Shown: positions 25,885 through 35,008 of the stretch, piece after piece
Layout: each line of letters starts with the position of its first letter
Position numbering within the stretch: position 1 is the first letter of the stretch
From: JBCBDX01 sp038529265
GTDB lineage: Bacteria; Pseudomonadota; Alphaproteobacteria; Rhizobiales; Rhizobiaceae
Assembly (NCBI GenBank): GCA_038529265.1
Contig: JBCBDX010000002.1
Span: 361,933 to 425,932, forward strand
Direction of reading: 5' to 3'
Length of the DNA stretch: 64,000 bases
The notes under the pieces: model-generated
Databases searched by the model: none
The model's input: the letters and a program-made list of their open reading frames with translations, nothing else
Told to the model about the DNA's origin: nothing
Position numbers and translations under genes: made by a program

Positions 25885-27690
25885 TCACTTCGCTCCTTCA
25901 AAATCAGCCCAATTGGCAAAGCGAGTGGCTTTCAGGCTCTTGTCGCCAACAATTCCGCTATTTCGAAGCGCTGCTATCAGCGTTTCATTTTCCAAGTCCG
26001 ACTGACTGCCGACGATAGTCAGTTTCTCACAGTTGATGGATACTGCAGTGTCGAGCTTATGGGCGAGCTGGTGCGATGTGGCTAAAACGAATTGCTGCGC
26101 TTCAACATTTTCGCCTGCAGACAATAGACAAGCTCTGTAGCGCAAGACTAAGTCACACAACGCGTCCGGTAGCGCATAGCAAGGCTCCGCTGCTTCGTAA
26201 TTGGGGTATTGGAAAACGCCAAGCGAGGTGCCGTATGTGCTTGCCAAACGCGCAAACCTCTCTGACCATGCAGCGTCGGTGAAATCACCCACCATTGCCA
26301 GTTTGACAATCGTCGGCTCCGTTCGCACTGGCCTTATGAAGCCGGGCACTGGAAACAGCGCTCCCTGCTCACCAGTTGACTTGGTAAGATCGTCGCGGTT
26401 GCTGCGATAGTATGCCCGCGCCATGGTCGCCACGTTTTTGCGAATACCGTAGCTTAGCGTCCGGACATTCGTTCTTTTGTGGTGTGATAGGGACGTTGGA
26501 ATCGCGGCGGCAAGCGATAAAACTGTCTCGGGTACGATCGTCACGCGGTGTGTTTCTTCATTCTTGAAACCATTTGCAAAATTTATGCGCGAATGAAGCT
26601 CTGTATCTCCTGCAATACGAATCGTATTCCAACCGCCCATAGAGCGCACCAGTTCGGTGCGCATCAAGGCAGAAGGCCACTCTGGATGTACGAGATTACT
26701 GATCGAGCGCCCTTTTTCGAGGGCCCAGTTGTCGGGCGCTAACCGCAACCGTCCCGCCCAGTGATATAAATGGTTTGAGCGCCCGGCCTCGGCAACAGCG
26801 CAGGCAAGCTTGTCAGGATGAGACCAATCATCGCCGCATTGAACGGTGACAAGCTGGCCTGTCGCCTGGGCTAAAGCTGCATTACGAGCAACGTAAGCGC
26901 CCAAATTTTGCTTTTGCCTGATTAGGTGAAACCGTTTGTCATCTTCGCAGACTTTGGCAGCGATCTCAGCCGTTGCATCAGTGCTACAATCATCGACGAT
27001 GATCACTTCTATGTTTTCATAAGACTGTTGTTGAAGACCGCGGAGCATGCCAGCCAACGTGTCCGCAGCATTGTATACCGGTGAGATAATCGAAACCTTC
27101 TGCTGCTGCACAGGCCGTACCATGGTTTGAGAAGCTGGATCAGCCTCGAGATTGGCTACCGAAAATGGCCGCGATTCATCGTGAATACGGACTTGGCGCA
27201 AACCTGCCTCTCGCCACTTTGCATTGAGAAATTTCAAAAGTGGATGTTCGTTGGGTCGACCATCAAAATCCTCCATCTGGCCGCGGATGATTGCGCAGCG
27301 AAGCGCAACGCTCAGTTGAGTATCCAAGCGTTTAGACCAATGGCAATCAACCAGCTTTTTGGCGGGCCCAAGATCGCCAAGGCTCGCATATGTTTGTGCG
27401 CGCAACAGTTGGAAAGCGACTTGCTTTTTGGATCTTGAAAGCGGAAATGGCACAATCTGGTCGAGATACTGGCGGGCCAGCGCAAATTCACCGCGCCGAT
27501 ATTGCCAGTATGCAAGAACATTCGCAGCCCGGCCGGGCGCGGAGTGTAGTTGCGCCTCTTTCTCGCCGGCCATGGCGGATAAAGCCTTAAAAGATGGCTC
27601 CGAAAAGCCAGCGAAGAGCCGGTAGGCCAATGCATCAATCTGATTGCGTTGGAGGCGGGTGGCAGGAAGCTGTCTATCGAGTGAGAACAA
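25885..27690 (-). CDS. glycosyltransferase family 2 with N-terminal helical domain
   Basis: A 601-aa protein. Residues about 200-330 are a GT-A glycosyltransferase: SIISPVYNAADTLAGMLRGL, VIIVDDCSTDATAE and VTVQCGDDWSHPDKL, which supplies the DxD-type metal site. The first 170 residues look like TPR-type helices (YWQYRRGEFALARQYLDQIV). The C-terminal 200 residues match nothing I recognise. It begins with TTG 27690, preceded by AAGGCGAG. It lies at the end of the EPS locus on the opposite strand and may add a side-chain sugar. Confidence 0.85.
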   Translation of the reverse strand: MFSLDRQLPATRLQRNQIDALAYRLFAGFSEPSFKALSAMAGEKEAQLHSAPGRAANVLAYWQYRRGEFALARQYLDQIVPFPLSRSKKQVAFQLLRAQTYASLGDLGPAKKLVDCHWSKRLDTQLSVALRCAIIRGQMEDFDGRPNEHPLLKFLNAKWREAGLRQVRIHDESRPFSVANLEADPASQTMVRPVQQQKVSIISPVYNAADTLAGMLRGLQQQSYENIEVIIVDDCSTDATAEIAAKVCEDDKRFHLIRQKQNLGAYVARNAALAQATGQLVTVQCGDDWSHPDKLACAVAEAGRSNHLYHWAGRLRLAPDNWALEKGRSISNLVHPEWPSALMRTELVRSMGGWNTIRIAGDTELHSRINFANGFKNEETHRVTIVPETVLSLAAAIPTSLSHHKRTNVRTLSYGIRKNVATMARAYYRSNRDDLTKSTGEQGALFPVPGFIRPVRTEPTIVKLAMVGDFTDAAWSERFARLASTYGTSLGVFQYPNYEAAEPCYALPDALCDLVLRYRACLLSAGENVEAQQFVLATSHQLAHKLDTAVSINCEKLTIVGSQSDLENETLIAALRNSGIVGDKSLKATRFANWADFEGAK

Positions 27691-27871
27691 AGCTCGCCTT
27701 ACCTTCCTAAGCCATTGCGTTTAGCGGGTAACTTAGCTGTATCGCACTTGCGCAGCTGTCGATACATTCGCCTGCCTTGTTAATGTCGATAAAACGTCCA
27801 AAAATCATCAGAAATGCGACGCAAATTTTCGACAAAATCATCTGCAGAAACTGAGTTTACGAGATTTGCAG

Positions 27872-28987
27872 ATGTTCCGAAATCTTTGCTTCATACACTT
27901 GCTGGCTTGCTTCGTTACAATTTCTCCGCAATCATCAATGGCGTGGATCACTGAAGAGGGATTATGTCGGGGAACAGTTCCCGGAGAAATTCCAGTCTGT
28001 ACCTCGTGGCATGCAGTCCAGCTGCAGGACCCGACTATTTGTCTAAAAACCGCCGCAGCACGCGATGCTTGCCTCTTGGAGGTAAACGCTTCTCTAGCGG
28101 ATCCAGATATCTGCGAACTAATGACAGACAAGAACGGTTATTTGTACAGCAGCTGTTATCATCAAACCGCAAAAGCATACCAAGACAAAGATCTATGTGA
28201 ATTTGCGCGCGATGATATCGATCCCTATTCTCTTTGCGAACCACTGGGCGATCAGACCTATTATGGATGCGATATATATCCGGAAAGAGGAACTTTTCGC
28301 GATTTTTGCGTCCGCGATATAGATCAGCTGAAATATCTTGGAGAACAGACACAGGCTGGCCAAGAACTGGCTTTAGAATTCGAACATTCGAAAGAGTGTG
28401 ACAGCATTCGTGGAGCAACAGTCGAGTTTGAAAACGTGTGGGTTGAACCCGGGTCGATCTGCTACGCCGAGAAATTTAACAAAGACATCGTCGATGCCTG
28501 TGCATTCATGAATGATGTGATGTGCGTCTCAAGGTTCTCCAAGAAGCACAAAAAATTCTACTGCGACAAGATGAGCAAGAATTATGGCAGGAGCGGCTGC
28601 ATGAATTCACTCTTCTTGCTCGAACACGTGCCAGACATAATGAAACTTGACGGTATTCACGACATCCGAACTTTTGAAACACATACAGTCCAAAATCTGA
28701 ATGAAATTGCAGATCGGCTGGCAACCAGCCGGGCGCAGACTGCCAACATCAGGCAGGAGTTGCGCAGCCTGCGCACGGAGATGTGCGGCAGATCAGGTGA
28801 AGGCAATTTGCTCAAATCCGACGCTACTTCAAGTTGCCAAATCGAGGACTATTGCGACGGACGTACCCTAAACCAGCAGTTATTTCGCGGGCAATGGGCA
28901 GTCGTTGTGGGAGACCCGTTCTATTTTCTGATGTCCTGCAACAAAAGCAACGATGGGATTGTGGTGACTATTGCCACTTATCAGTGA
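27872..28987 (+). CDS. cysteine-rich exported protein of unknown function
   Basis: A 371-aa protein with a signal peptide (about 24 residues, ending SSMAW) and about 20 Cys in the mature part, many in pairs such as PTICLKTAAARDACL, SLCEPLGDQTYYGCD and VDACAFMNDVMCV. This spacing suggests a disulfide-stabilised periplasmic or secreted protein. Part of the first half has a loose repeat of D(x)nIC...C. The segment at about 280-305 (LATSRAQTANIRQELRSLRTEM) looks like a short coiled coil. No family is recognised and codon use is more AT-rich than the neighbours. ATG 27872 is preferred to TTG 27866. The tRNA-Pro gene begins 14 bases after its stop, on the other strand. Confidence 0.72.
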   Translation: MFRNLCFIHLLACFVTISPQSSMAWITEEGLCRGTVPGEIPVCTSWHAVQLQDPTICLKTAAARDACLLEVNASLADPDICELMTDKNGYLYSSCYHQTAKAYQDKDLCEFARDDIDPYSLCEPLGDQTYYGCDIYPERGTFRDFCVRDIDQLKYLGEQTQAGQELALEFEHSKECDSIRGATVEFENVWVEPGSICYAEKFNKDIVDACAFMNDVMCVSRFSKKHKKFYCDKMSKNYGRSGCMNSLFLLEHVPDIMKLDGIHDIRTFETHTVQNLNEIADRLATSRAQTANIRQELRSLRTEMCGRSGEGNLLKSDATSSCQIEDYCDGRTLNQQLFRGQWAVVVGDPFYFLMSCNKSNDGIVVTIATYQ

Positions 28988-29001
28988 GCACTCGATCAAG
29001 C

Positions 29002-29078
29002 TGGTCGGAGCGGCGGGATTCGAACCCACGACCCCTACACCCCCAGTGTAGTGCGCTACCGGGCTGCGCTACGCTCCG
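29002..29078 (-). tRNA. tRNA-Pro (GGG)
   Basis: A 77-base tRNA read on the minus strand. The acceptor stem CGGAGCG/CGCTCCG pairs perfectly. The D arm is GCGC-AGCCCGGTA-GCGC, the anticodon arm CTACA-CTGGGGG-TGTAG (anticodon GGG) and the T arm GTGGG-TTCGAAT-CCCGC. Discriminator A and CCA are encoded. Confidence 0.97.
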
Positions 29079-29106
29079 ACCTATCGAGACACCTACTTTA
29101 TCCTTT

Positions 29107-29166
29107 GTTTTGTGTGCAAGAGGAAATGCGTCACTTCGTCAAGAAGTGCGCTCGACCACACAAAAC
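29107..29166. repeat. nested inverted repeats upstream of tRNA-Pro
   Basis: An outer perfect 10-bp inverted repeat GTTTTGTGTG/CACACAAAAC (29107-29116, 29157-29166) encloses an inner hairpin CACTTC-GTCAA-GAAGTG (29132-29148). It lies between the end of the 29194-29595 gene and the tRNA, so it could be a terminator, a tRNA promoter-region structure or a small RNA. Confidence 0.5.
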
Positions 29167-29193
29167 AGCAGCCACCCCAGTCGCCATTGTGAA

Positions 29194-29595
29194 CTATCCT
29201 TCAAGAAACCGATAGCATCCTGCAATTTTGAAATTGGGTGGAGGAGCAACGCCAGGCGCACCATGTGAACCCTCCAAACGGATTTGCTCAACAGTCTCAA
29301 CGAAAGATGTTCCAGGCGTAATTCGCTTCAGCGATATGCGCGTTCCGTTTTTGAATGACAGCTTCCAGCCCGAGCTTACGTCTCTGGCGCTGATAATCTG
29401 CACCTGAGCCAATCTCGCGTCACTCATGGACAGGATATCGCGCGAAAACTGGCAGCTTCTACACATTTCAAAGTAACCGAAGCTGCTTGGCTGGCAAACG
29501 TTATCAGGGTGTGCGCTGGCTGGCACCAGAGCCAACAACATGAACATCGTCGAAAAAATGAAGCGCGCGATTTTCAACCTCCTACTCAGCCCCAC
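29194..29595 (-). CDS. hypothetical exported protein
   Basis: A 133-aa protein with a signal peptide (RFIFSTMFMLLALVPASAH) and a mature part with four Cys, two of them in EMCRSCQF. No family is recognised. A short central region (GWKLSFKNGTRISLKRI) looks beta-rich. It is on the same strand as the MerR gene and begins 45 bases after it, so cotranscription is possible. The start codon could also be ATG 29547, inside the signal peptide, which is less likely. Confidence 0.62.
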   Translation of the reverse strand: MGLSRRLKIARFIFSTMFMLLALVPASAHPDNVCQPSSFGYFEMCRSCQFSRDILSMSDARLAQVQIISARDVSSGWKLSFKNGTRISLKRITPGTSFVETVEQIRLEGSHGAPGVAPPPNFKIAGCYRFLEG

Positions 29596-29640
29596 GCGGT
29601 TGCTGAATACGCTATTGCATGCCGTCTGAAGCTCAGCATC

Positions 29641-30210
29641 CTAACGCGTTTGATCGAGTAGCCGCTTGCACTCCAAGAGATCAAACAGCGCTTCCTGCAA
29701 AAGAACCCGATTTTCTCCGGAAAGTTCCGGCGTTGATGGAGGAACCGATTGTGCAACGTCGCCTGCACCGGCAGAACGGCCCAGATTGAAAATAGCGCGG
29801 TTTTTAGGCCTTGCCTTACCAACCAACACATCAGGTTCGTCATTTGCGGTTGGCGTTTGCGCAGATGACTTCTTTGGCGGCTCGGGCTGAGGGGCTGGTG
29901 CCGCCGCCTTTTGCGCCATTTGCTCCAGGGCGGCGCTGTCGCCCGAACCAATAGCGCCAACAAACTGGACGCCGCTTTCGCGCAGAATCTTCTGAACACC
30001 TTTGATTGTGTAGCCCTGATCATACAACAGATGGCGAATGCCATTGAGTAGATCGACATCCGTTGGCCGGTAGTAGCGTCGACCTCCACCACGCTTCAGC
30101 GGCTTAATCTGTGAAAAACGCGTTTCCCAAAAGCGCAACACGTGTTGAGGCAAGTCGAGCTCATCGGCGACTTCGCTTATGGTGCGGAATGCGTCCGGGC
30201 TCTTGTCCAA
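29641..30210 (-). CDS. MerR-family transcriptional regulator
   Basis: DNA-binding regulator of 189 aa. The N-terminal MerR helix-turn-helix is clear: [25 protein letters not shown] followed by [37 protein letters not shown]. The C-terminal region is Pro/Ala-rich and lacks the Cys of metal-sensing MerR proteins, ending in [21 protein letters not shown]. This is the conserved regulator found next to ihfA in Hyphomicrobiales. Its targets are unknown. It starts 18 bases after ihfA and is probably part of the same transcript. Confidence 0.9.
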   Translation of the reverse strand: MDKSPDAFRTISEVADELDLPQHVLRFWETRFSQIKPLKRGGGRRYYRPTDVDLLNGIRHLLYDQGYTIKGVQKILRESGVQFVGAIGSGDSAALEQMAQKAAAPAPQPEPPKKSSAQTPTANDEPDVLVGKARPKNRAIFNLGRSAGAGDVAQSVPPSTPELSGENRVLLQEALFDLLECKRLLDQTR

Positions 30211-30228
30211 TTTGTTACCTCACTTGCT

Positions 30229-30549
30229 CTAGGTTTTGCCGTTACGCACGCGCTGATAACCATCGATAACCCGTTGCTTCAACACATTAGAGGCCTTGAA
30301 GGTAACGACCCTTCGCGAGGAAATCGGAACTTCCTCACCCGTTTTCGGGTTTCGGCCAATGCGCTCTGTCTTGTCGCGAACCTGAAACGTGGCAAAAGAA
30401 GACAGTTTCACGGTTTCGCCACGCGCAATCGCGTCACAAATCTCATCAATTATCATTTCAACGAGCGTAGCCGACTCGGTACGCGAGAGTCCCACTTCGC
30501 GATAAACCGCTTCAGCCAAGTCCGAACGCGTAACGGTCTTATCCCCCAT
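30229..30549 (-). CDS. ihfA: integration host factor subunit alpha
   Basis: DNA-bending nucleoid protein (106 aa) that forms a heterodimer with IhfB and assists recombination, replication and sigma-54-type regulation. The sequence fits IHF-alpha: [22 protein letters not shown] at the start, then [17 protein letters not shown] and [20 protein letters not shown], with the Pro of GRNPKTGEE that wedges into DNA. ATG 30549 is preceded by GGAAAGGCTATC; the frame extends 60 bases upstream but that part is not conserved. Confidence 0.95.
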   Translation of the reverse strand: MGDKTVTRSDLAEAVYREVGLSRTESATLVEMIIDEICDAIARGETVKLSSFATFQVRDKTERIGRNPKTGEEVPISSRRVVTFKASNVLKQRVIDGYQRVRNGKT

Positions 30550-30642
30550 GATAGCCTTTCCCGTTCCAGAGCCTGATGAAAGGCTAGACAGAAAACCTTT
30601 GTTAATCAAGGAGACAGCGCGCTTTCTAGCGTGAGAATAACG

Positions 30643-31614
30643 CTACCAACGCAGCAAAACGGCACCCCAGGTGAAACCACCACCCATCGCCTCAAGCAAG
30701 ACAAGATCGCCTTTCTTAATGCGACCGTCTTTGACCGCGACGTTTAAGGCCAATGGAACCGATGCTGCGGACGTATTGCCATGTTGGTCCACTGTAATGA
30801 CAACCTTATCCTCAGCGATACCCAGTTTCTTGGCAGAGGCTTCAATAATACGGCGATTGGCCTGATGGGGAACAAACCAGTCTACTGCGTCTGCCTCGAT
30901 ACCGGCATGGGCGAATGAGTCTTCAATAACGTCAGTAATCATACCGACCGCATGCTTGAAAACCTCTCGACCCTCCATTCGCAGATGACCGATCGTCCCT
31001 GTCGTCGAAACGCCGCCATCGACAAAGAGTTTTTCCTTGTGACTGCCGTCCGAACGTAGCTTAGCGGCGAGAATACCCTGATCAGATGTCAGACCGTTGC
31101 CTTGAGATGCCTCAAGAACCACAGCCCCTGCCCCGTCACCGAAAAGCACTGCAGTGCGTCGGTCTGTCCAATCCAAAATGCGCGAGAATGTTTCGGCACC
31201 GATAACCAGCACACGGTTTGCCATTCCGCCTTTAATGTAAAGGTCGGCCGTTGTTATGGCGTAGATGAAGCCTGTGCACACGGCCTGGCTGTCAAATGCT
31301 GCGCCGTGGCGCATGCCCAATCTGTTCTGGATATTCACTGCGGTTGCCGGAAACGTATTGTCCGGTGTTGATGTTGCAACAATGATCAGATCGATGTCAT
31401 CGGGCGTCATTCCCGCATCATCCAGCGCAGCGCGCGCCGCAACTTCACCCAAGGAGGCGGACGTCTCATCATCCTGTGCGATGTAGCGCTGACCAATGCC
31501 CGTGCGCTGGCGAATCCAAGCGTCCGACGTCTCCAGCTTTTCCTCTAGCTCAGTGTTGGGAACACACGTACGCGGCAGTGCGCTACCAACTCCTGCGATC
31601 CTTGACCTCAGCAT
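30643..31614 (-). CDS. fabH: beta-ketoacyl-ACP synthase III
   Basis: Starts fatty acid synthesis by condensing acetyl-CoA with malonyl-ACP. The 323-aa protein has the thiolase fold and the catalytic triad: Cys in [12 protein letters not shown] (about residue 113), His in [11 protein letters not shown] (about 248) and Asn in [11 protein letters not shown] (about 278). It begins directly after the plsX stop (TAGATG), and the pair is a conserved operon. Confidence 0.97.
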   Translation of the reverse strand: MLRSRIAGVGSALPRTCVPNTELEEKLETSDAWIRQRTGIGQRYIAQDDETSASLGEVAARAALDDAGMTPDDIDLIIVATSTPDNTFPATAVNIQNRLGMRHGAAFDSQAVCTGFIYAITTADLYIKGGMANRVLVIGAETFSRILDWTDRRTAVLFGDGAGAVVLEASQGNGLTSDQGILAAKLRSDGSHKEKLFVDGGVSTTGTIGHLRMEGREVFKHAVGMITDVIEDSFAHAGIEADAVDWFVPHQANRRIIEASAKKLGIAEDKVVITVDQHGNTSAASVPLALNVAVKDGRIKKGDLVLLEAMGGGFTWGAVLLRW

Positions 31615-32694
31615 CTATGACTTCTCCTGCTGGTCTTTGGCATCTGTACCCGCAACTGCGGTACCGCGCCCCTGGCGCAGATGGAACGCGCGAATGTCCT
31701 CACCAATGTGGCGAATCAGACTGTTGCGAACCATGTCGTGACCAAGATCAACAGCTGAAGCGAAGCCCTCAGCATCCGCACCACCATGGCTCTTGATGAC
31801 AATGCCGTTCAAACCAAGGAACACACCGCCATTGACCTTTCTTGGATCCATTTTCTCGCGCAAACGCTGGAAAGCGCCGCGCGCAAGCAGATATCCAAGT
31901 TTGGCAGCGATTGTGCGCGACATGCCTTGGCGCAGATACTCAGCCAACTGCCGCGCCGTACCTTCAGCAGTCTTCAGCGCAATATTGCCAGAAAAGCCTT
32001 CAGTCACAACTACATCCACCGTACCCTTGCCCAGATCATCGCCTTCAACAAAGCCGTGATAGCTAAGGTTATCCAACTCGGCACTGCGTAGCAGACGGCC
32101 TGCCTCGCGCACCTCTTCCTGACCCTTGATTTCCTCTACCCCGACATTGAGCAAACCTACGGTGGGTTTCGGGTTTTCGATAATTGCACGCGCCATCGCT
32201 GCGCCCATGACTGAATAATCAACCAGTTGCTGAGCATCAGCGCCAATATTGGCGCCAACATCCAAAACGACGCTTTCGCCGCGCAAAGTTGGCCAAAGCG
32301 CTGCGATCGCCGGGCGTTCAATATCGGCCATGGTGCGCAAGCAAAAGCGAGCCATGGCCATCAATGCACCGGTATTGCCTGCTGAGACACAAACGTCGGC
32401 GTCACCGGCTTTGACGGCTTCAATGGCTTTCCACATCGATGATTTCCATCGGCCACGCCGCAAAGCCTGGCTAGGCTTGTCATCCATTGAAACCGCAATA
32501 TCGCAATGGACGACCCGGCTGACGCCTTCCAGATCCGGAAAGCGCTGTAAGGCGGGCGTGATTTCATGTTCTTTGCCAAAAAGAACGAACTGCTGTTCCG
32601 GGTGACGGCGCAATGAAATGGCGCAGCCTGCCAGTATCACAGCAGGTCCATGATCGCCGCCCATTGCGTCGATAGAAATCGTGGTCAATGACAC
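31615..32694 (-). CDS. plsX: phosphate acyltransferase PlsX
   Basis: Makes acyl-phosphate from acyl-ACP for phospholipid synthesis. The family signature [11 protein letters not shown] is at the N-terminus, with [14 protein letters not shown] and [14 protein letters not shown] in the body. The length (359 aa) is normal. The start is placed at GTG 32694, which gives a short lead into SIDAMGG; TTG 32712 and TTG 32688 are alternatives. It lies between the DUF177 gene and fabH, as usual in this order. Confidence 0.95.
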   Translation of the reverse strand: MSLTTISIDAMGGDHGPAVILAGCAISLRRHPEQQFVLFGKEHEITPALQRFPDLEGVSRVVHCDIAVSMDDKPSQALRRGRWKSSMWKAIEAVKAGDADVCVSAGNTGALMAMARFCLRTMADIERPAIAALWPTLRGESVVLDVGANIGADAQQLVDYSVMGAAMARAIIENPKPTVGLLNVGVEEIKGQEEVREAGRLLRSAELDNLSYHGFVEGDDLGKGTVDVVVTEGFSGNIALKTAEGTARQLAEYLRQGMSRTIAAKLGYLLARGAFQRLREKMDPRKVNGGVFLGLNGIVIKSHGGADAEGFASAVDLGHDMVRNSLIRHIGEDIRAFHLRQGRGTAVAGTDAKDQQEKS

Positions 32695-32798
32695 ATCCCG
32701 TTCAAACGCCAACCATAGGTTGGGGCCATTTTCTTTTGGTCGCGGGTGTAAACCGCTTCAAGGCAGCGCCGCAAGCTTTTGCTTGGAAGTTTACGTGC

Positions 32799-33395
32799 CT
32801 ACGTATCTTTTGCACCTTCATCTTTCAATTTTGCGAGTACTGCAAACGGGTTGGGCCTTTCTGGATCGGCGGTCAACGCATCTGGTGTTGATGATGGCTG
32901 AACGCCGATACTCTCGGCGTCGGGCGCACGTGGATAGGGATCAATAGCGAGCGCTAAAAACTCGTGGACCGCCGCACCAATGTCCAATTCGGGCGGCGAG
33001 AACGTTTCTGGCGCATCATCGCTTTCGGGATCAATAAGAATGGCGTTTGATTCGTACTCAGCCGTCTTACGCGCCAGCTTGGACGTATCTGGCACAAAGA
33101 GCGCCTCAATTTGTGTTTCCAAAGTGCTTTCCAGTGGCTCGAGCGTAACCACACATGTCTGTATAACTTTGGCGCGCAAGGGACCGAATAAGCGCACGCC
33201 GTCGCGCTGCCAACGTGTGACGGAAACCTCCGCCCGCAGATCGCTCACAGCCAAGAGGCCCATCTCCTCAGCTAATGCTGCGAGCGCGCCTTCATCTGGA
33301 TGCACAACAATGGTGCGGCCTTTGGTCGGCAACGTCGAAACATTAAGCGGGTGGCTGATGGGTGAGCCTTCGAGCCGCAAACCTTCCTCAAGCAC
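32799..33395 (-). CDS. DUF177 (YceD-like) protein
   Basis: A 198-aa protein of the YceD/DUF177 family, which is linked to 23S rRNA and large-subunit maturation in other bacteria. The core TCVVTLEPLESTLETQIEALFVPD, with the single conserved Cys, is followed by an acidic stretch (DPESDDAPETFSPPELDIGAAVHEFLALAIDPYPRAP) typical of the family. Its start is GTG 33395, 5 bases after the end of the upstream chaperone gene. Rhizobial members lie upstream of plsX rather than rpmF, as here. Confidence 0.9.
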   Translation of the reverse strand: MLEEGLRLEGSPISHPLNVSTLPTKGRTIVVHPDEGALAALAEEMGLLAVSDLRAEVSVTRWQRDGVRLFGPLRAKVIQTCVVTLEPLESTLETQIEALFVPDTSKLARKTAEYESNAILIDPESDDAPETFSPPELDIGAAVHEFLALAIDPYPRAPDAESIGVQPSSTPDALTADPERPNPFAVLAKLKDEGAKDT

Positions 33396-33400
33396 AGTCG

Positions 33401-33955
33401 TTATTCCAATCCAGCTTCCACAAAACTTAGCTGTCCATTCAGCAAAATCTCTTCAGTGAGACCTGCAAGATGATCTGAACAACGCAATGCGTAGCGCGCA
33501 AGCGCAGCGCCATCGAGGGCAGTATCAAGCTTTGCATCTTCTGGCGTTATGTTTCGCACGATTGCATCAGCCAGAGATGCCTCATCTCCAGCATCCAACG
33601 CTTCCCAATATGGGCCCATACGCCCATAAAACATTTTACCGAGCTTCTTCATGCGCTTGGGCACGCCAGCATCTCCCACGCCCAGTTCGCGTACCGAATG
33701 ATCGATATCTTTGAAAAACTCGTCCACGACGTCCTGCTCCAATGATTTCACCGCGGCTGAGCCGTCGCGCGTGCGATGCAAGAACAGGATTAAATGCAAG
33801 CTCAGGCTCTCGTAGCGCCCCAGAGGCGTGTCAGGCATACCCCAATTGGCATAGAGAATGGGTTGGCGCGCTGCTGAAACGATTGCTGCAAAGCTTGCAT
33901 CGACGATACGCGCGTTGGCATCTGCCTCTTTTGGTCGAAACAATGACAGAATCAT
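33401..33955 (-). CDS. ubiquinol-cytochrome c chaperone family protein
   Basis: A 184-aa member of the CBP3/UqcC-like chaperone family thought to help assemble the cytochrome bc1 complex. Recognised by LYANWGMPDTPLGRYESLSLHLILFLHR, VVDEFFKDIDHSVRELGVGD and VPKRMKKLGKMFYGR. It is soluble, with no signal peptide. It lies upstream of DUF177 and divergent from bamE, the order conserved in Hyphomicrobiales. Confidence 0.9.
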   Translation of the reverse strand: MILSLFRPKEADANARIVDASFAAIVSAARQPILYANWGMPDTPLGRYESLSLHLILFLHRTRDGSAAVKSLEQDVVDEFFKDIDHSVRELGVGDAGVPKRMKKLGKMFYGRMGPYWEALDAGDEASLADAIVRNITPEDAKLDTALDGAALARYALRCSDHLAGLTEEILLNGQLSFVEAGLE

Positions 33956-34070
33956 GCCTTAATTCACCTTAAATGCTGGACCCGTGTTTCAGGAACAAGC
34001 TTGAAAGCACGAACTTGCTGAGATAGCGAGATAGGAATGGCTATGCCATCATCAATCGTTGGAGACAAAT

Positions 34071-34577
34071 TTGGCAATTGCTGACTTGAAAACAAGGGCT
34101 TTACGCGCATGTGTCGCGCCGTTAGCAACAGTCGCTGTGCTATTGGTTGGCGGCTGCTCGGTTTCCGATACGCTAAGTACTTCGGAGACCTTTAAGCAGG
34201 GTTATGTGATTGATGAGCAGACCCTTGCTCTGGTTCCACCCGGCTCAAGCCGTGAACAGGTTTTGCTATCCTTGGGCACCCCGACGACAACCAATGCTAT
34301 CGAGACCGAAGAAGCCTTCTACTACATCTCGCAAACGCGCACACGCCGTGCTCAGTTCATGAAGCCGCGTCTGGTCGATCAGCGGGTTCTGGCGATCTAT
34401 TTTGACGAAGAACAGAAGGTCAACCGCATTGCCGATTATGGCATTCAGGACGGCAAAATTTTCGACTTTATCACCCGCACGACGCCAACCGGCGGCAAAG
34501 ATCAGACATTCCTAGCCCAAATTCTGGCCGGCGGTCTTCGTGGCAGTGCGTCCAATATTTTGGGCGGCGGCGGATAA
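34071..34577 (+). CDS. bamE: outer membrane assembly lipoprotein BamE
   Basis: Lipoprotein component of the BAM complex that inserts outer-membrane proteins (168 aa). A lipoprotein signal peptide ends in LVGGCS. The SmpA/OmlA fold is seen in GYVIDEQTLALVPPGSSREQVLLSLGTPT and AFYYISQTRTRRAQFMKPRLVDQRVLAIYFDE. The start is TTG 34071 because GGAGACAAAT lies immediately upstream; TTG 34059 would include that site. Alphaproteobacterial BamE often has this longer C-terminal tail. Confidence 0.93.
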   Translation: MAIADLKTRALRACVAPLATVAVLLVGGCSVSDTLSTSETFKQGYVIDEQTLALVPPGSSREQVLLSLGTPTTTNAIETEEAFYYISQTRTRRAQFMKPRLVDQRVLAIYFDEEQKVNRIADYGIQDGKIFDFITRTTPTGGKDQTFLAQILAGGLRGSASNILGGGG

Positions 34578-34607
34578 AACCACCTTTCGGGATTGCGAAA
34601 TGAAAAG

Positions 34608-34630
34608 CCCGCGGATCGCTCCGCGGGTTT
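34608..34630. terminator. terminator between bamE and the ECF module
   Basis: Perfect 8-bp stem CCCGCGGA/TCCGCGGG with loop TCGC (34608-34627), followed by TTTATT on the plus strand and flanked by AAAAG on the other side. It separates convergent genes. The 20-base hairpin is identical to the one at 36021-36040. Confidence 0.88.
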
Positions 34631-34643
34631 ATTGTTTTGGTAA

Positions 34644-35006
34644 TTAGCGATTGTCTTCGATAACTGCTTCCAATTGGGCCAGCGCTCCGGCAGCGTCGCC
34701 CATCTCGGCATGAAGATCACGCAGTTCAAAACGGATGAGATTGCGTGCGGCCGTGTTTGCAGGGAACTTCTCAAGCATGGCACTTAGAGTCTCGATAGCC
34801 TTTGCTTTTTCGCCTCGTGCTTCGTGTATCTCTACAATGCCTTCCACGGCAAAGAAAACCGCAGCTTCAGGGCGATTGGCCAAGTCGATATACTGCTCGG
34901 CAAGCTCCAAATAAGCGCCTAGTTGATCAATTTCCTCGTCGGCGTACGCCGGAACAACTGTCAGCGTTGCAAAACAAACGGTTGCTGCAATGATGAGTTT
35001 CTTCAT
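34644..35006 (-). CDS. exported TPR-like protein
   Basis: A 120-aa protein with a signal peptide (KKLIIAATVCFATLTVVPAYA) and a mature part made of helical pairs resembling two or three TPR units (YLELAEQYIDLANRPEAAVFFAVEG, EARGEKAKAIETLSAMLEKFPANTAARN). It probably binds another periplasmic protein. It starts 2 bases after the sigma factor stop and has AAAGGACC upstream, so it belongs to the ECF module. Partner unknown. Confidence 0.8.
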   Translation of the reverse strand: MKKLIIAATVCFATLTVVPAYADEEIDQLGAYLELAEQYIDLANRPEAAVFFAVEGIVEIHEARGEKAKAIETLSAMLEKFPANTAARNLIRFELRDLHAEMGDAAGALAQLEAVIEDNR

Positions 35007-35008
35007 AT

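Noticed and set aside
29002..29078. tRNA-Pro as an integration site for the neighbouring genes
   Set aside because: No copy of the tRNA 3' end and no integrase gene is seen in the window, so an island is not supported.
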